DNA of 64,000 bases from Auanema rhodensis (lineage: Eukaryota; Nematoda; Chromadorea; Rhabditida; Rhabditidae), in contig OZ059895.1 in the NCBI GenBank assembly GCA_964057225.1, positions 20,470,688-20,534,687 on the forward strand, in the 5' to 3' direction. The stretch's first letter is position 1, and the number at the start of each line of letters is the position of its first letter. The position numbers and the translations under genes are program-made. The notes under the pieces were generated by a model, which was not told the DNA's origin, ran no database searches, and worked only from the letters and a program-made list of their open reading frames with translations. Below are positions 1-12,143 of this stretch, piece after piece.

Positions 1-12
1 TTTACGTGAACT

Positions 13-30
13 TTAATTTATGCTAATTAA
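13..30. other. AT-rich dyad in the monomer (TTAATT, 6-bp loop, AATTAA)
   Basis: A perfect 6-bp inverted repeat, TTAATT at 13-18 and AATTAA at 25-30, separated by TATGCT. It is retained in most monomers. It is lost in recognisable lineages where the loop or arm changes: GCTAATTTAG at 1785, 4249 and 5481; GCTTATTAAG near 62150 and 63557; and TTTTTGCTAAT near 10227 and 18847, which keeps the arms. No function can be assigned from sequence alone. Confidence 0.8.
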
Positions 31-65
31 GTGCACACATGATGTGCACTTGGTATGTAACTCGC

Positions 66-75
66 TTCACGTGAA
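66..75. other. Palindrome TTCACGTGAA, switched on or off by monomer lineage
   Basis: A perfect 10-bp palindrome containing CACGTG, the E-box or G-box core bound by bHLH and bZIP proteins in general. Other lineages carry TTCACGTCAA, TTCAAGTGAA or TTCACTCAA at this place, which breaks the symmetry. Presence and absence therefore alternate along the array according to HOR composition. Binding by any protein is not shown. The element resembles yeast CDEI (RTCACRTG) with one mismatch, but I give that no weight. Confidence 0.75.
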
Positions 76-154
76 AGATAAAGGGATGCGGTTTTCAAAA
101 TTAGATTTCGCATGTCCATTTTAGTCTAAAAACAAATTGTTATTGATATTGGTG

Positions 155-167
155 CATGGTAACCATG
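155..167. other. Dyad CATGGTAACCATG at the 3' end of the monomer
   Basis: CATGGT (155-160) and ACCATG (162-167) form perfect 6-bp arms around one central A. Most monomers keep it. Lineage variants break one arm: GGCAACCATG (for example near 22331 and throughout 48300-53300), GGTAACTATG (for example near 8432 and 9664) and GTGGATGG before GTAACC (near 4378, 5610 and 12120). With the other dyads, each monomer can hold up to four or five short inverted repeats. Confidence 0.8.
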
Positions 168-2464
168 ACTTTAAAATTTACGTGAACTTTAATTTATGCT
201 AATTAAGTGTACACATGATGTGCACTTGGTATGTAACTCGCTTCAAGTGAAAGATAAAGAGATGCGGTTTTCAAAATTAGATTTCGCATGTCCATATTAG
301 TCTAAAAACAAATTTTTATTGATATTGGTGCATGGTAACCATGACTTTGAAAATTACGTGAACTTTAATTTATGCTAATTAAGTGTACACGTGATGTGCA
401 CTTGGTATGTAACTCGCTTCACGTCAAAGATAAAGAGATGCGGTTTTCAAAATTAGATTTCGCATGTCCATATAAGTCTCAAAACAAATTTTTATTGATA
501 TTGGTGCATGGTAACCATGACTTTGAAATTTACGTGAACTTTAATTTATGCTAATTAAGTGTACACATGCTGTGCACTTGGTATGTAACTCGCTTCACGT
601 CAAAGATAAAGAGATGCGGTTTTCAAAATTAGATTCCCCATGTCCATATTAGTCTAAAAACAAATTTTTATTAATATTGGTGCATGGTAACCATGACTTT
701 AAAATTTACGTGAACTTTAATTTATGCTAATTAAGTGTACACGTGATGTGCACTTGGTATGTAACTCGCTTCACGTGAAAGATAAAGAGATGCGGTTTTC
801 AAAATTAGATTCCCCATGTCCATATTAGTCTAAAAACAAATTTTTATTGATATTGGTGCATGGTAACCATGACTTTAAAATTTACGTGAACTTTAATTTA
901 TGCTAATTAAGTGTACACATGATGTGCACTTGGTATGTAACTCGCTTCAAGTGAAAGATAAAGAGATGCGGTTTTCAAAATTAGATTTCGCATGTCCATA
1001 TTAGTCTAAAAACAAATTTTTATTGATATTGGTGCATGGTAACCATGACTTTAAAATTTACGTGAACTTTAATTTATGCTAATTAAGTGTACACATGATG
1101 TGCACTTGGTATGTAACTCGCTTCAAGTGAAAGATAAAGAGATGCGGTTTTCAAAATTAGATTCCCCATGTCCATATTAGTCTAAAAACAAATTTTTATT
1201 GATATTGGTGCATGGTAACCATGACTTTAAAATTTACGTGAACTTTAATTTATGCTAATTAAGTGCACACATGATGTGCACTTGGTATGTAACTCGCTTC
1301 ACGTCAAAGATAAAGAGATGCGGTTTTCAAAATTAGATTTCGCATGTCCATATTAGTCTAAAAACAAATTTTTATTGATATTGGTGCATGGTAACCATGA
1401 CTTTGAAATTTACGTGAACTTTAATTTATGCTAATTAAGTGTACACGTGATGTGCACTTGGTATGTAACTTGCTTCACGTGAAAGATAAAGAGATGCGGT
1501 TTTCAAAATTAGATTTCGCATGTCCATATTAGTCTAAAAACAAATTTTTATTGATATTGGTGCATGGTAACCATGACTTTGAAATTTACGTGAACTTTAA
1601 TTTATGCTAATTAAGTGTACACATGATGTGCACTTGGTATGTAACTCGCTTCAAGTGAAAGATAAAGAGATGCGGTTTTCAAAATTAGATTTCGCATGTC
1701 CATATTAGTCTAAAAACAAATTTTTATTGATATTGGTGCATGGTAACCATGACTTTAAAATTTACGTGAACTTTAATTTATGCTAATTTAGTGTACACAT
1801 GATGTGCACTTGGTATGTAACTCGCTTCACGTCAAAGATAAAGAGATGCGGTTTTCAAAATTAGATTCCCCATGTCCATATTAGTCTAAAAACAAATTTT
1901 CATTGATATTGGTGCATGGTAACCATGACTTTAAAATTTACGTGAACTTTAATTTATGCTAATTAAGTGTACACATGATGTGCACTTGGTATGTAACTCG
2001 CTTCAAGTGAAAGATAAAGAGATGCGGTTTTCAAAATTAGATTCCCCATGTCCATATTAGTCTAAAAACAAATTTTTATTGATATTGGTGCATGGTAACC
2101 ATGACTTTAAAATTTACGTGAACTTTAATTTATGCTAATTAAGTGCACACATGATGTGCACTTGGTATGTAACTCGCTTCACGTCAAAGATAAAGAGATG
2201 CGGTTTTCAAAATTAGATTTCGCATGTCCATATTAGTCTAAAAACAAATTTTTATTGATATTGGTGCATGGTAACCATGACTTTGAAATTTACGTGAACT
2301 TTAATTTATGCTAATTAAGTGTACACGTGATGTGCACTTGGTATGTAACTTGCTTCACGTGAAAGATAAAGAGATGCGGTTTTCAAAATTAGATTTCGCA
2401 TGTCCATATTAGTCTAAAAACAAATTTTTATTGATATTGGTGCATGGTAACCATGACTTTGAAA

Positions 2465-4400
2465 TTTACGTGAACTTTAATTTATGCTAATTAAGTGCAC
2501 ACATGATGTGCACTTGGTATGTAACTCGCTTCACGTGAAAGATAAAGGGATGCGGTTTTCAAAATTAGATTTCGCATGTCCATTTTAGTCTAAAAACAAA
2601 TTGTTATTGATATTGGTGCATGGTAACCATGACTTTAAAATTTACGTGAACTTTAATTTATGCTAATTAAGTGTACACATGATGTGCACTTGGTATGTAA
2701 CTCGCTTCAAGTGAAAGATAAAGAGATGCGGTTTTCAAAATTAGATTTCGCATGTCCATATTAGTCTAAAAACAAATTTTTATTGATATTGGTGCATGGT
2801 AACCATGACTTTGAAAATTACGTGAACTTTAATTTATGCTAATTAAGTGTACACGTGATGTGCACTTGGTATGTAACTCGCTTCACGTCAAAGATAAAGA
2901 GATGCGGTTTTCAAAATTAGATTTCGCATGTCCATATAAGTCTCAAAACAAATTTTTATTGATATTGGTGCATGGTAACCATGACTTTGAAATTTACGTG
3001 AACTTTAATTTATGCTAATTAAGTGTACACATGCTGTGCACTTGGTATGTAACTCGCTTCACGTCAAAGATAAAGAGATGCGGTTTTCAAAATTAGATTC
3101 CCCATGTCCATATTAGTCTAAAAACAAATTTTTATTAATATTGGTGCATGGTAACCATGACTTTAAAATTTACGTGAACTTTAATTTATGCTAATTAAGT
3201 GTACACGTGATGTGCACTTGGTATGTAACTCGCTTCACGTGAAAGATAAAGAGATGCGGTTTTCAAAATTAGATTCCCCATGTCCATATTAGTCTAAAAA
3301 CAAATTTTTATTGATATTGGTGCATGGTAACCATGACTTTAAAATTTACGTGAACTTTAATTTATGCTAATTAAGTGTACACATGATGTGCACTTGGTAT
3401 GTAACTCGCTTCAAGTGAAAGATAAAGAGATGCGGTTTTCAAAATTAGATTTCGCATGTCCATATTAGTCTAAAAACAAATTTTTATTGATATTGGTGCA
3501 TGGTAACCATGACTTTAAAATTTACGTGAACTTTAATTTATGCTAATTAAGTGTACACATGATGTGCACTTGGTATGTAACTCGCTTCAAGTGAAAGATA
3601 AAGAGATGCGGTTTTCAAAATTAGATTCCCCATGTCCATATTAGTCTAAAAACAAATTTTTATTGATATTGGTGCATGGTAACCATGACTTTAAAATTTA
3701 CGTGAACTTTAATTTATGCTAATTAAGTGCACACATGATGTGCACTTGGTATGTAACTCGCTTCACGTCAAAGATAAAGAGATGCGGTTTTCAAAATTAG
3801 ATTTCGCATGTCCATATTAGTCTAAAAACAAATTTTTATTGATATTGGTGCATGGTAACCATGACTTTGAAATTTACGTGAACTTTAATTTATGCTAATT
3901 AAGTGTACACGTGATGTGCACTTGGTATGTAACTTGCTTCACGTGAAAGATAAAGAGATGCGGTTTTCAAAATTAGATTTCGCATGTCCATATTAGTCTA
4001 AAAACAAATTTTTATTGATATTGGTGCATGGTAACCATGACTTTGAAATTTACGTGAACTTTAATTTATGCTAATTAAGTGTACACATGATGTGCACTTG
4101 GTATGTAACTCGCTTCAAGTGAAAGATAAAGAGATGCGGTTTTCAAAATTAGATTTCGCATGTCCATATTAGTCTAAAAACAAATTTTTATTGATATTGG
4201 TGCATGGTAACCATGACTTTAAAATTTACGTGAACTTTAATTTATGCTAATTTAGTGTACACATGATGTGCACTTGGTATGTAACTCGCTTCACGTCAAA
4301 GATAAAGAGATGCGGTTTTCAAAATTAGATTCCCCATGTCCATATTAGTCTAAAAACAAATTTTTATTGATATTGGTGGATGGTAACCATGACTTTGAAA
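2465..4400 (+). repeat. Alpha HOR, 11-monomer version
   Basis: Eleven monomers (1936 bp) matching m1-m11 of the unit at 1-2464 in order and in diagnostic SNPs. m1 is at 2465, the GAAAATTACG/TATAAGTCTC monomer at 2817, the AACTTGC monomer at 3873 and the GCTAATTTAG monomer at 4225. The last monomer ends with GGTGGATGG rather than the GGTGCATGG of the first unit. That variant also closes the 7-mer units at 5632 and 12143, so it is a useful junction marker. Confidence 0.9.
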
Positions 4401-5632
4401 TTTACGTGAACTTTAATTTATGCTAATTAAGTGCACACATGATGTGCACTTGGTATGTAACTCGCTTCACGTGAAAGATAAAGGGATGCGGTTTTCAAAA
4501 TTAGATTTCGCATGTCCATTTTAGTCTAAAAACAAATTGTTATTGATATTGGTGCATGGTAACCATGACTTTAAAATTTACGTGAACTTTAATTTATGCT
4601 AATTAAGTGTACACATGATGTGCACTTGGTATGTAACTCGCTTCAAGTGAAAGATAAAGAGATGCGGTTTTCAAAATTAGATTTCGCATGTCCATATTAG
4701 TCTAAAAACAAATTTTTATTGATATTGGTGCATGGTAACCATGACTTTGAAAATTACGTGAACTTTAATTTATGCTAATTAAGTGTACACGTGATGTGCA
4801 CTTGGTATGTAACTCGCTTCACGTCAAAGATAAAGAGATGCGGTTTTCAAAATTAGATTTCGCATGTCCATATAAGTCTCAAAACAAATTTTTATTGATA
4901 TTGGTGCATGGTAACCATGACTTTGAAATTTACGTGAACTTTAATTTATGCTAATTAAGTGTACACATGCTGTGCACTTGGTATGTAACTCGCTTCACGT
5001 CAAAGATAAAGAGATGCGGTTTTCAAAATTAGATTCCCCATGTCCATATTAGTCTAAAAACAAATTTTTATTAATATTGGTGCATGGTAACCATGACTTT
5101 AAAATTTACGTGAACTTTAATTTATGCTAATTAAGTGTACACGTGATGTGCACTTGGTATGTAACTCGCTTCACGTGAAAGATAAAGAGATGCGGTTTTC
5201 AAAATTAGATTCCCCATGTCCATATTAGTCTAAAAACAAATTTTTATTGATATTGGTGCATGGTAACCATGACTTTAAAATTTACGTGAACTTTAATTTA
5301 TGCTAATTAAGTGCACACATGATGTGCACTTGGTATGTAACTCGCTTCACGTCAAAGATAAAGAGATGCGGTTTTCAAAATTAGATTTCGCATGTCCATA
5401 TTAGTCTAAAAACAAATTTTTATTGATATTGGTGCATGGTAACCATGACTTTAAAATTTACGTGAACTTTAATTTATGCTAATTTAGTGTACACATGATG
5501 TGCACTTGGTATGTAACTCGCTTCACGTCAAAGATAAAGAGATGCGGTTTTCAAAATTAGATTCCCCATGTCCATATTAGTCTAAAAACAAATTTTTATT
5601 GATATTGGTGGATGGTAACCATGACTTTGAAA
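4401..5632 (+). repeat. Alpha HOR, 7-monomer version
   Basis: Seven monomers (1232 bp). The first five match m1-m5 of the longer alpha units, the sixth (5281-5456) matches m8 (GTGCAC, CACGTC, TTCGC) and the seventh (5457-5632) matches m11 (GCTAATTTAG, GGTGGATGG). Relative to the 11-mer it lacks m6-m7 and m9-m10. This is the product expected of unequal exchange or deletion between misaligned monomers. An apparently identical 7-mer lies at 12144-13375. Confidence 0.88.
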
Positions 5633-8600
5633 TTTACGTGAACTTTAATTTATGCTAATTAAGTGCACACATGATGTGCACTTGGTATGTAACTCGCTTC
5701 ACGTGAAAGATAAAGGGATGCGGTTTTCAAAATTAGATTTCGCATGTCCATTTTAGTCTAAAAACAAATTGTTATTGATATTGGTGCATGGTAACCATGA
5801 CTTTAAAATTTACGTGAACTTTAATTTATGCTAATTAAGTGTACACATGATGTGCACTTGGTATGTAACTCGCTTCAAGTGAAAGATAAAGAGATGCGGT
5901 TTTCAAAATTAGATTTCGCATGTCCATATTAGTCTAAAAACAAATTTTTATTGATATTGGTGCATGGTAACCATGACTTTGAAAATTACGTGAACTTTAA
6001 TTTATGCTAATTAAGTGTACACGTGATGTGCACTTGGTATGTAACTCGCTTCACGTCAAAGATAAAGAGATGCGGTTTTCAAAATTAGATTTCGCATGTC
6101 CATATAAGTCTCAAAACAAATTTTTATTGATATTGGTGCATGGTAACCATGACTTTGAAATTTACGTGAACTTTAATTTATGCTAATTAAGTGTACACAT
6201 GCTGTGCACTTGGTATGTAACTCGCTTCACGTCAAAGATAAAGAGATGCGGTTTTCAAAATTAGATTCCCCATGTCCATATTAGTCTGAAAACAAATTTT
6301 ATTAATATTGGTGCATGGTAACCATGACTTTAAAATTTACGTGAACTTTAATTTATGCTAATTAAGTGTACACGTGATGTGCACTTGGTATGTAACTCGC
6401 TTCACGTGAAAGATAAAGAGATGCGGTTTTCAAAATTAGATTCCCCATGTCCATATTAGTCTAAAAACAAATTTTCATTGATATTGGTGCATGGTAACCA
6501 TGACTTTAAAATTTACGTGAACTTTAATTTATGCTAATTAAGTGTACACATGATGTGCACTTGGTATGTAACTCGCTTCACGTCAAAGATAAAGAGATGA
6601 GGTTTTCAAAATTAGATTCCCCATGTCCATATTAGTCTAAAAACAAATTTTTATTGATATTGGTGCATGGTAACCATGACTTTAAAATTTACGTGAACTT
6701 TAATTTATGCTAATTAAGTGTACAAATGATGTGCGCTTGGTATGTAACTCTCTTCACGTGAAAGATAAAGAGATGCGGTTTTCAAAATTAGATTCCTCAT
6801 GTCCATATTAGTCTAAAAACGAATTTTTATTGATATTGGTGCATGGTAACCATGACTTTAAAATTTACGTGAACTTTAATTTATGCTAATTAAGTGTACA
6901 CATGATGTGCACTTGGTATGTAACTCGCTTCACGTGAAAGATAAAGAGATGCGGTTTTCAAAATTAGATTCCCCATGTCCATATTAGTCTAAAAACAAAT
7001 TTTTATTGATATTGGTGCATGGTAACCATGACTTTAAAATTTACGTGAACTTTAATTTATGCTAATTAAGTGTACACATGATGTGCACTTGGTATGTAAC
7101 TCGCTTCACGTGAAAGATAAAGAGATGCGGTTTTCAAAATTAGATTCCCCATGTCCATATTAGTCTAAAAACATATTTTTATTAATATTGGTGCATGGTA
7201 ACCATGACTTTGAAATTTACGTGAACTTTAATTTATGCTAATTAAGTGTACACATGATGTGCACTTGGTATGTAACTCGCTTCACGTGAAAGATAAAGAG
7301 ATGCGGTTTTCAAAATTAGATTCCCCATGTCCATATTAGTCTAAAAACAAATTTTTATTGATATTGGTGCATGGTAACCATGACTTTAAAATTTACGTGA
7401 ACTTTAATTTATGCTAATTAAGTGTACACATGATGTGCACTTGGTATGTAACTCGCTTCACGTCAAAGATAAAGAGATGAGGTTTTCAAAATTAGATTCC
7501 CCATGTCCATATTAGTCTAAAAACAAATTTTTATTGATATTGGTGCATGGTAACCATGACTTTAAAATTTACGTGAACTTTAATTTATGCTAATTAAGTG
7601 TACACATGATGTGCACTTGGTATGTAACTCGCTTCACGTCAAAGATAAAGAGATGCGGTTTTCAAAATTAGATTCCCCATGTCCATATTAGTCTAAAAAC
7701 AAATTTTTATTAATATTGGTGCATGGTAACCATGACTTTGAAATTTACGTGAACTTTAATTTATGCTAATTAAGTGTACACATGATGTGCACTTGGTATG
7801 TAACTCGCTTCAAGTGAAAGATAAAGAGATGCGGTTTTCAAAATTAGATTTCGCATGTCCATATTAGTCTAAAAACAAATTTTTATTGATATTGGTGCAT
7901 GGTAACCATGACTTTAAAATTTACGTGAACTTTAATTTATGCTAATTAAGTGTACACATGATGTGCACTTGGTATGTAACTCGCTTCACGTCAAAGATAA
8001 AGAGATGCGGTTTTCAAAATTAGATTCCCCATGTCCATATAAGTCTAAAAACAAATTTTTATTAATATTGGTGCATGGTAACCATGACTTTGAAATTTAC
8101 GTGAACTTTAATTTATGCTAATTAAGTGTACACATGCTGTGCACTTGGTATGTAACTCGCTTCACGTTAAAGATAAAGAGATGCGCTTTTCAAAATTAGA
8201 TTTCGCATGTCCATATTAGTCTAAAAACAATTTTTTATCAATATTGGTGCATGGTAACCATGACTTTGAAATTTACGTGAACTTTAATTTATGCTAATTA
8301 AGTGTACAAATGATGTGCGCTTGGTATGTAACTCTCTTCACGTGAAAGATAAAGAGATGCGGTTTTCAAAATTAGATTCCTCATGTCCATATTAGTCTAA
8401 AAACGAATTTTTATTGATATTGGTGCATGGTAACTATGACTTTGAAATTTACGTGAACTTTAATTTATGCTAATTAAGTGTACACATGATGTGCACTTGG
8501 TATGTAACTCGCTTCACGTCAAAGATAAAGAGATGCGGTTTTCAAAATTAGATTCCCCATGTCCATATTAGTCTAAAAACAAATTTTTATTAATATTGGT

Positions 8601-11600
8601 GCATGGTAACCATGACTTTGAAATTTACGTGAACTTTAATTTATGCTAATTAAGTGTACACATGATGTGCACTTGGTATGTAACTCGCTTCAAGTGAAAG
8701 ATAAAGAGATGCGGTTTTCAAAATTAGATTCCCCATGTCCATATTAGTCTAAAAACAAATTTTTATTGATATTGGTGCATGGTAACCATGACTTTAAAAT
8801 TTACGTGAACTTTAATTTATGCTAATTAAGTGTACACATGATGTGCACTTGGTATGTAACTCGCTTCACGTCAAAGATAAAGAGATGCGGTTTTCAAAAT
8901 TAGATTCCCCATGTCCATATAAGTCTAAAAACAAATTTTTATTAATATTGGTGCATGGTAACCATGACTTTGAAATTTACGTGAACTTTAATTTATGCTA
9001 ATTAAGTGTACACATGCTGTGCACTTGGTATGTAACTCGCTTCACGTTAAAGATAAAGAGATGCGGTTTTCAAAATTAGATTCCCCATGTCCATATTAGT
9101 CTAAAAACAATTTTTTATCAATATTGGTGCATGGTAACCATGACTTTGAAATTTACGTGAACTTTAATTTATGCTAATTAAGTGTACAAATGATGTGCGC
9201 TTGGTATGTAACTCTCTTCACGTGAAAGATAAAGAGATGCGGTTTTCAAAATTAGATTCCTCATGTCCATATTAGTCTAAAAACGAATTTTTATTGATAT
9301 TGGTGCATGGTAACTATGACTTTGAAATTTACGTGAACTTTAATTTATGCTAATTAAGTGTACACATGATGTGCACTTGGTATGTAACTCGCTTCAAGTG
9401 AAAGATAAAGAGATGCGCTTTTCAAAATTAGATTTCGCATGTCCATATTAGTCTAAAAACAAATTTTTATTGATATTGGTGCATGGTAACCATGACTTTA
9501 AAATTTACGTGAACTTTAATTTATGCTAATTAAGTGTACACATGATGTGCACTTGATATGTAACTCGCTTCACGTCAAAGATAAAGAGATGCGGTTTTCA
9601 AAATTAGATTCCCCATGTCCATGTTAGTCTAAAAACAAATTTCTATTAATATTGGTGCATGGTAACTATGACTTTGAAATTTACGTGAACTTTAATTTAT
9701 GCTAATTAAGTGTACACATGATGTGCACTTGGTATGTAACTCGCTTCAAGTGAAAGATAAAGAGATGCGCTTTTCAAAATTAGATTTCGCATGTCCATAT
9801 TAGTCTAAAAACAAATTTTTATTGATATTGGTGCATGGTAACCATGACTTTAAAATTTACGTGAACTTTAATTTATGCTAATTAAGTGTACACATGATGT
9901 GCACTTGGTATGTAACTCGCTTCACGTCAAAGATAAAGAGATGCGGTTTTCAAAATTAGATTCCCCATGTCCATATTAGTCTAAAAACAAATTTTTATGA
10001 ATATTGGTGCATGGTAACCATGACTTTGAAATTTACGTGAACTTTAATTTATGCTAATTAAGTGTACACATGATGTGCACTTGGTATGTAACTCGCTTCA
10101 CGTCAAAGATAAAGAGATGCGGTTTTCAAAATTAGATTCCCCATGTCCATATTAGTCTAAAAACAATTTTTTATCAATATTGGTGCATGGTAACCATGAC
10201 TTTGAAATTTACGTGAACTTTAATTTTTGCTAATTAAGTGTACACATGATGTGCACTTGGTATGTAACTCGCTTCAAGTGAAAGATAAAGAGATGCGGTT
10301 TTCAAAATTAGATTTCGCATGTCCATATTAGTCTAAAAACAAATTTTTATTGATATTGGTGCATGGTAACCATGACTTTGAAAATTACGTGAACTTTAAT
10401 TTATGCTAATTAAGTGTACACGTGATGTGCACTTGGTATGTAACTCGCTTCACGTCAAAGATAAAGAGATGCGGTTTTCAAAATTAGATTTCGCATGTCC
10501 ATATAAGTCTCAAAACAAATTTTTATTGATATTGGTGCATGGTAACCATGACTTTGAAATTTACGTGAACTTTAATTTATGCTAATTAAGTGTACACATG
10601 CTGTGCACTTGGTATGTAACTCGCTTCACGTCAAAGATAAAGAGATGCGGTTTTCAAAATTAGATTCCCCATGTCCATATTAGTCTAAAAACAAATTTTT
10701 ATTAATATTGGTGCATGGTAACCATGACTTTAAAATTTACGTGAACTTTAATTTATGCTAATTAAGTGTACACGTGATGTGCACTTGGTATGTAACTCGC
10801 TTCACGTGAAAGATAAAGAGATGCGGTTTTCAAAATTAGATTCCCCATGTCCATATTAGTCTAAAAACAAATTTTTATTGATATTGGTGCATGGTAACCA
10901 TGACTTTAAAATTTACGTGAACTTTAATTTATGCTAATTAAGTGTACACATGATGTGCACTTGGTATGTAACTCGCTTCAAGTGAAAGATAAAGAGATGC
11001 GGTTTTCAAAATTAGATTTCGCATGTCCATATTAGTCTAAAAACAAATTTTTATTGATATTGGTGCATGGTAACCATGACTTTAAAATTTACGTGAACTT
11101 TAATTTATGCTAATTAAGTGTACACGTGATGTGCACTTGGTATGTAACTCGCTTCAAGTGAAAGATAAAGAGATGCGGTTTTCAAAATTAGATTCCCCAT
11201 GTCCATATTAGTCTAAAAACAAATTTTTATTGATATTGGTGCATGGTAACCATGACTTTAAAATTTACGTGAACTTTAATTTATGCTAATTAAGTGTACA
11301 CATGATGTGCACTTGGTATGTAACTCGCTTCACGTGAAAGATAAAGGGATGCGGTTTTCAAAATTAGATTTCGCATGTCCATTTTAGTCTAAAAACAAAT
11401 TTTTATTGATATTGGTGCATGGTAACCATGACTTTAAAATTTACGTGAACTTTAATTTATGCTAATTAAGTGCACACATGATGTGCACTTGGTATGTAAC
11501 TCGCTTCACGTCAAAGATAAAGAGATGCGGTTTTCAAAATTAGATTTCGCATGTCCATATTAGTCTAAAAACAAATTTTTATTGATATTGGTGCATGGTA

Positions 11601-12143
11601 ACCATGACTTTGAAAATTACGTGAACTTTAATTTATGCTAATTAAGTGTACACGTGATGTGCACTTGGTATGTAACTCGCTTCACGTCAAAGATAAAGAG
11701 ATGCGGTTTTCAAAATTAGATTTCGCATGTCCATATAAGTCTCAAAACAAATTTTTATTGATATTGGTGCATGGTAACCATGACTTTGAAATTTACGTGA
11801 ACTTTAATTTATGCTAATTAAGTGTACACATGCTGTGCACTTGGTATGTAACTCGCTTCACGTCAAAGATAAAGAGATGCGGTTTTCAAAATTAGATTCC
11901 CCATGTCCATATTAGTCTAAAAACAAATTTTCATTGATATTGGTGCATGGTAACCATGACTTTAAAATTTACGTGAACTTTAATTTATGCTAATTTAGTG
12001 TACACATGATGTGCACTTGGTATGTAACTCGCTTCACGTCAAAGATAAAGAGATGCGGTTTTCAAAATTAGATTCCCCATGTCCATATTAGTCTAAAAAC
12101 AAATTTTTATTGATATTGGTGGATGGTAACCATGACTTTGAAA
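5633..12143 (+). repeat. Alpha-derived region with irregular secondary duplications
   Basis: It starts as another alpha unit (m1 at 5633, the TATAAG monomer at 5985). From about 6300 it passes into monomers with other diagnostic states: CTGAAAACAAATTTTATT with a one-base loss near 6290, GATGAGG near 6597, and AAATGATGTGCGC with CTCTCTTC near 6724. At 7920 and 8800 a five-monomer (880-bp) stretch is tandemly duplicated. At 9400-10383 beta-like monomers appear (GCGCTTTT, CATGTTAG, TTATGAAT, TTTTTTATCAAT). The alpha pattern returns at 10384 with m3-like monomers at 10384 and 11616. It contains no gene. Confidence 0.8.
7920..9679 (+). repeat. Tandem 5-monomer (880-bp) duplication
   Basis: Monomers starting at 7920 (TATAAG, TTAAT) and 8800 share the same states, and the following CATGCTGTG/CACGTTAAAG and AAATGATGTGCGC monomers recur 880 bp apart (8096 and 8976; 8272 and 9152). 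A related stretch at 17246-17770 has only one copy. The simplest reading is a local five-monomer duplication after the larger duplication that created the two regions. The second end is approximate because the copies diverge after about 9320. Confidence 0.75.

Larger units (their letters stand above)
1..176 (+). repeat. Reference monomer (first complete copy)
   Basis: This copy defines the phase used here. In order it holds: TTTACGTGAA at 1-10; the AT-rich dyad 13-30; two GTGCAC palindromes at 31-36 and 44-49 (most other monomers have GTGTACAC at the first place); TTCACGTGAA at 66-75; an AAAGGGATGCGG stretch; TTTTCAAAA at 92-100; a lineage-diagnostic TTTCGC (TTCCCC in most others) at 105-110; GTCCATTTTAGTC at 114-126; an A-rich then T-rich stretch at 128-142; and the dyad CATGGTAACCATG at 155-167. 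The GTGCAC, AAAGGG, CATTTTAG and AATTGTTA states together mark it as the first monomer of the alpha HOR. They recur together at 2465, 4401, 5633, 12144 and 13376. Confidence 0.95.
1..2464 (+). repeat. Alpha HOR, 14-monomer version
   Basis: Fourteen monomers of 176 bp. Labelling them m1-m14: m1 (1-176) carries GTGCAC, AAAGGG and AATTGTTA; m3 (353-528) carries GAAAATTACG at its start and TATAAGTCTC; m4 has CATGCTGTG; m8 has GTGCAC with CACGTC; m9 has AACTTGC; m11 (1761-1936) has GCTAATTTAG. Monomers m12-m14 repeat the states of m7-m9, so this unit looks like the 11-mer that follows plus an internal three-monomer duplication. The next unit starts with the same m1 at 2465. Confidence 0.9.

Noticed and set aside
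31-49. GTGCACACATGATGTGCAC as a hairpin or operator-like site.
   Set aside because: In this monomer two GTGCAC palindromes flank ACATGAT, but most monomers have GTGTACAC at the first place, so the symmetric form is limited to the m1 and m8 type monomers of the alpha HOR. No partner gene or array-wide conservation supports an operator.
66-75. Yeast-type CDEI or a functional E-box/G-box promoter element.
   Set aside because: TTCACGTGAA contains CACGTG but mismatches CDEI at its first base, no CDEII/CDEIII-like arrangement follows, and many monomers lack the motif. A short palindrome alone does not show a regulatory site.
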